Assembly (NCBI GenBank): GCA_021798855.1
Contig: JAJZBP010000079.1
Span: 1 to 8,698, forward strand
Source of the DNA: Bacillota bacterium
GTDB lineage: Bacteria > Bacillota > Sulfobacillia > JAJZIM01 > JAJZBP01
Direction of reading: 5' to 3'
Length of the DNA: 8,698 bases
Shown: in pieces, positions 6,752 through 8,698 of the stretch
Layout: each line of letters opens with the position of its first letter
Numbering within the stretch: position 1 is the first letter of the stretch
Notes under the pieces: model-generated
What the model saw: the letters and a program-made list of their open reading frames with translations, nothing else
Database searches by the model: none
Told to the model about the DNA's origin: nothing
Position numbers and translations under genes: made by a program

Positions 6752-7519
6752 GTGCCCCTCTACCGCACCGAAGGGATTTGCCTTCGCTCCTATGAACTGA
6801 AGGAGGCCGACCGGATCGTGGTTTTGTTGACCCGCGATCAGGGCAAAGTGCGGGCGGTGGCCAAAGGGGTTCGGCGTCCCGGTAGCCGGTTGGCCGGTAG
6901 CCTCCTTCCCTTCACTCATTCCCGCCTCCTGCTCCACCGGGGTCGGGAACTGGACAAGGTCGTCCAGTGCGAAGCGGTCTTTGGTTTCCGTGCGTTGCGG
7001 GAAGAACTGGAGAGGATGGCGGCGGCGTCTTACTTGGCGGAACTGGCGGATGGTTTCTTGGGTGAAAAGGATCCAAATGCCGGACTTTTCCCCTCGTTCC
7101 TCGCCTCCTTGCATCTTCTGGCCGGGCATCCCGACCTGCGCCACGCTTTGGTTCTGGTCCAAGGGTTGCTCTTGGCTTCCTTGGGGTATCGTCCGGAACT
7201 GGACATTTGTGTCCACTGCGGGGCCGATTTGGAGGAGGGAAGGGAAGCGGTGGTTTACCACCCTGGGGAGGGCGGAGTGCTCTGCGGGCGGTGCGGTTCG
7301 GAGCGCAAGGGCCGGGGGACCATGACCATCTCCCGGGGTGCATGGCAGACCTTGAGACGGCTTTGGGCCACGGATCCCGGACGGCTGACCATGCTCAGAC
7401 CGGGTAAGGCGGTGCGGGGGGAGATGGAAACGCTGTTGCGGGCGACCATGATCCACCGTCTGGAGCGCCGCCCGAAGACATTGGATTTCTTGGACCTGGT
7501 GCTGCGGGAGTCGGAATGA
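6752..7519 (+). CDS. recO: DNA repair protein RecO
   Basis: 255 residues, the usual length in Bacillota. RecO works with RecR (and RecF) to load RecA onto SSB-coated single-stranded DNA in gap repair and also anneals strands. The N-terminal OB-fold covers about 1-80 (YRTEGICLRSYELKEADRIV, then GKVRAVAKGVRRPGSRL). A helical domain follows and carries a four-cysteine zinc site, CVHC (C153, C156) and CGRC (C178, C181), typical of Gram-positive RecO. The start is GTG, with AAAGGA about nine bases upstream; no earlier start fits the family's N-terminus. recO is the last recognised gene of the plus-strand cluster. No terminator follows its stop directly, so the transcript may run into the region after it. 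Confidence 0.96.
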   Translation: MPLYRTEGICLRSYELKEADRIVVLLTRDQGKVRAVAKGVRRPGSRLAGSLLPFTHSRLLLHRGRELDKVVQCEAVFGFRALREELERMAAASYLAELADGFLGEKDPNAGLFPSFLASLHLLAGHPDLRHALVLVQGLLLASLGYRPELDICVHCGADLEEGREAVVYHPGEGGVLCGRCGSERKGRGTMTISRGAWQTLRRLWATDPGRLTMLRPGKAVRGEMETLLRATMIHRLERRPKTLDFLDLVLRESE

Positions 7520-7554
7520 AGGAAAGAAAAAACATTTAAATTAGCTTAAACTTA

Positions 7555-7583
7555 GGAGGAATTTGCGCCGAGGGGGAGAAGAA
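7555..7583 (+). promoter_or_regulatory. Possible sigma-H-type promoter
   Basis: GGAGGAATT at 7555-7563 fits the Bacillus sigma-H -35 consensus RnAGGAwWW. Eleven bases later GGAGAAGAA (7575-7583) fits RnnGAATww except for one base (G for T). Sigma-H is the transition-phase factor of spore formers. The match rests on consensus only; AGGAGGA could equally be a stray ribosome-binding-like purine run, and the -10 lacks a full GAAT. Confidence 0.27.
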
Positions 7584-7652
7584 ATCCAGGAAACGGTGGC
7601 GCGGAACCGGCGCTCAACGAAGTCTTCCGGAGAGAGGCGGCGAAGATCGCCG
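7565..7652 (+). other. GC-rich inverted repeats, possible structured leader RNA
   Basis: GCGCCG (7565-7570) is exactly complementary to CGGCGC (7608-7613). A local alternative hairpin, GCGC (7599-7602) with GCGC (7610-7613), would compete for the same 3' arm. Downstream, CGGCGA-AGA-TCGCCG (7638-7652) forms a perfect six-pair hairpin. The region ends 20 bases before the GGAGGGAGG ribosome-binding site of the small ORF, so it would be that ORF's 5' leader. I could not match it to a known riboswitch class; chance pairing in GC-rich DNA remains possible. Confidence 0.3.
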
Positions 7653-7689
7653 GAGCGGGCGGTTCGGCCATTGGAGGGAGGTGCTTTTG

Positions 7690-7911
7690 GTGAGCCGGCA
7701 AATGGGAGGTAGTTTGGGGCGATTTTGGGAGACACGGCGACACCTGGATAAGGGCAAAGGACTTCCGATGGGCAGGGAGCGCGACGGCGCCGACGATATG
7801 AGGGAGAACTGTGACAATGCCACCAAAGAGCCGGAGGTGGAGGAGCGTCAGGAAAACCGCCATCCCGCCTACGTGCGTTTCGGCCGGGAGGGCAGAAAAC
7901 GGAATCGTTAG
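7690..7911 (+). CDS. Possible small charged protein, unknown
   Basis: 73 residues from GTG, preceded by GGAGGGAGG at 7673-7681 with an eight-base spacer, an excellent initiation context. An in-frame GTG at 7681 lies inside that purine run and is less likely. The product is very hydrophilic, rich in R, E, D, G and K, with no membrane helix, signal peptide or motif I recognise; it ends HPAYVRFGREGRKRNR. Further in-frame ATGs at 7702 and 7768 could also serve, the latter with AAAGG seven bases upstream. The composition looks like translated GC-rich noise as much as a protein, so the ribosome-binding site is the main support. Confidence 0.28.
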   Translation: MSRQMGGSLGRFWETRRHLDKGKGLPMGRERDGADDMRENCDNATKEPEVEERQENRHPAYVRFGREGRKRNR

Positions 7912-7941
7912 CGACCTTGCCATCAGCCGGTTTAAAAGCCA

Positions 7942-7976
7942 AAAGCCACCTCCTCCCGTTGGGGAAAGGTGGCTTT
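7942..7976 (-). terminator. Rho-independent terminator of the cysteine desulfurase gene
   Basis: AAAGCCACCT (7942-7951) and AGGTGGCTTT (7967-7976) form a perfect ten-pair stem, with CCC/GGG able to extend pairing inside the loop. Read on the minus strand, the hairpin begins 23 bases after the desulfurase stop and is followed by TTGGCTTTTAAACC, a T-rich tail. On the plus strand the tail is only TTTCGGCG, so it should stop minus-strand transcripts best, although the stem could slow or stop plus-strand transcripts too. Confidence 0.8.
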
Positions 7977-7998
7977 CGGCGTGGCGTGGATTTGGGTG

Positions 7999-8697
7999 TC
8001 AAATTGTCAGGGGGGACATGGACCGAAGGCGGGATAGGATCGGGGGGAACTGCTCCAAGGCGTAGGTGATGTCGTCGTCGTTGGTACCCTTGCCCAAGCT
8101 GAAGAGAATCGAACCCTGGGCATCGGCGTGCGAAACGCCCAGGGCCAGGAGCACGTGGGAAGGTTCAAGGGTCAAAGAAGTACAGGCCGACCCGGAGGCG
8201 GCGTAAATACCCGCGAGGCCCAAGGATAGGAGAATGGCCTCACCCTCCACGAAGTCGAAACGGATGCTGGCGTTATTGGGCAGGCGTCCTTCCCGGGGGC
8301 CGTTGAGGTGACAACGTTCGACGCTTCCCAGGATGCCAACGATGAAACGGTCCCTGAGGGACGAAAGCCGTTTGGCCTCCGCCGGTCCTTCCCCCCTGGC
8401 GAGGCGCGCGGCTTCGCCGAAGGCCACCAGGGACGGCACGGACAGGGAGCCGGAGCGGATTCCCCGCTCTTGGCCACCGCCGTACAGGACGGGGTTGAGA
8501 CGGACGCCTTGGCGCACATAGAGGGCTCCGCTGCCCCGCGGGCCATAGAGATCGTTGCTGGAAACGGTCAATAAATCCAGGTTGTCAGCCACCACGTCCA
8601 CGGCTATTTGACCCAATGCCGCCGTGGCGTCGCTGTGGAAGACGATCCCCTTGGCCTTGGCCATCCCGCCGATGGCGGCGATGGGTTGGATGGTTCC
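7999..8697 (-). CDS. Cysteine desulfurase IscS/NifS-like, N-terminus missing, lacking the PLP lysine
   Basis: The C-terminal 232 residues are visible; the gene runs off the right edge and begins GTIQPIAAIGGMAKAKG. Fold-type I aminotransferase-like protein of the NifS/IscS family, which takes sulfur from cysteine for Fe-S clusters and other uses. Family blocks are FHSDATAALGQ, YGPRGSGALYVRQGVRL, GGGQERGIRSGS, SGSACTSLTLEPSHVL and the ending SRLRSMSPL. The catalytic cysteine of the mobile loop is present (codon 8182-8184). The PLP lysine, normally in SAHK(F/I)xGPKG, is aspartate in SSNDLYGPRG (codon 8551-8553). The usual Gln of DAxQ is alanine (DATA) and the substrate-binding Arg of IRFSLG is leucine (ILFSLG). 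The reading frame is otherwise intact, so this is not an obvious pseudogene. From memory, Archaeoglobus fulgidus IscS has the same aspartate (Asp199) and lacks normal desulfurase activity. No iscU gene follows within the window. Confidence 0.9.
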   Translation of the reverse strand, partial: GTIQPIAAIGGMAKAKGIVFHSDATAALGQIAVDVVADNLDLLTVSSNDLYGPRGSGALYVRQGVRLNPVLYGGGQERGIRSGSLSVPSLVAFGEAARLARGEGPAEAKRLSSLRDRFIVGILGSVERCHLNGPREGRLPNNASIRFDFVEGEAILLSLGLAGIYAASGSACTSLTLEPSHVLLALGVSHADAQGSILFSLGKGTNDDDITYALEQFPPILSRLRSMSPLTI

Positions 8698-8698
8698 A

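Larger units (their letters stand above)
7520..7941 (+). other. Region without a recognised gene after recO
   Basis: About 420 bases lie between recO and the terminator of the convergent gene. The first 40 bases are strongly AT-rich (a run of A, then TTTAAATTAGCTTAAACTTA), unlike the GC-rich surroundings. Next come AGGAGGAATTT, GC-rich inverted repeats (7565-7652), a strong GGAGGGAGG (7673-7681) and a small ORF. The frame containing that ORF has no stop from 7540 to 7911, but a long open frame is unremarkable in GC-rich DNA. Minus-strand ORFs across the stretch are rich in P, R and S and look like chance. It could be an orphan leader plus small gene, or a decayed gene. Confidence 0.5.

Noticed and set aside
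7540..7680. Cyclic-di-AMP (ydaO-type) riboswitch or T-box in the leader after recO
   Set aside because: AGGAGGAA and a GAACC-containing loop look superficially like ydaO elements, but the GCCGAAUCC, GGAGGAACC and GGGGUUAAUC blocks are not present in order. No T-box sequence (GGGUGGNACCGCG) is found either.
7559..7693. Peptide ending ALNEVFRREAAKIAGAGG... in frame 2 before the small ORF
   Set aside because: It looks protein-like but has no ATG, GTG or TTG in frame after the TAG at 7553, so it cannot be supported as a gene.
7541..8002. 153-codon minus-strand open frame across the recO-desulfurase interval
   Set aside because: Rich in P, R and S, overlaps the terminator hairpin, no convincing start signal and no family resemblance.

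Overview
The window reads as the sporulation/translation cluster of a moderately GC-rich, endospore-forming member of the Bacillota (Clostridia-like or a related deep lineage). The gene order yqfC - yqfD - phoH - yqfF(pgpH) - ybeY - dgkA - era - recO is the one known from Bacillus and clostridia, and YqfC and YqfD are found only in spore formers. No genus can be named from the sequence alone.

Bases 1-7519 are one plus-strand run of eight genes packed as an operon: one-base gaps, TGATG and TTGA junctions, an ATGA overlap between dgkA and era, and yqfF starting inside phoH. yqfC is cut by the left edge. The genes combine two sporulation proteins (YqfC, YqfD), a PhoH-family P-loop ATPase, a 7TM-HD cyclic-di-AMP phosphodiesterase (YqfF/PgpH), a metal-dependent RNase-like 16S maturation factor (YbeY), a lipid kinase (DgkA type), the 16S rRNA-binding GTPase Era and the recombination mediator RecO. 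The cdd and yqzL genes that flank era in Bacillus are not recognisable.

Bases 7520-7941 hold no recognised gene. This stretch has an AT-rich patch, a sigma-H-like promoter match, GC-rich inverted repeats and, behind a strong ribosome-binding site, a possible 73-residue charged ORF. A strong hairpin at 7942-7976 separates it from a convergent gene.

Bases 7999-8697 on the minus strand are the C-terminal 232 residues of a NifS/IscS-type cysteine desulfurase cut by the right edge. It keeps the mobile-loop catalytic cysteine, but the PLP-binding lysine is an aspartate (SSND in place of SAHK). This matches the unusual IscS described from Archaeoglobus fulgidus and is the most interesting point in the window.

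No mobile element, CRISPR array, tRNA or rRNA was seen.
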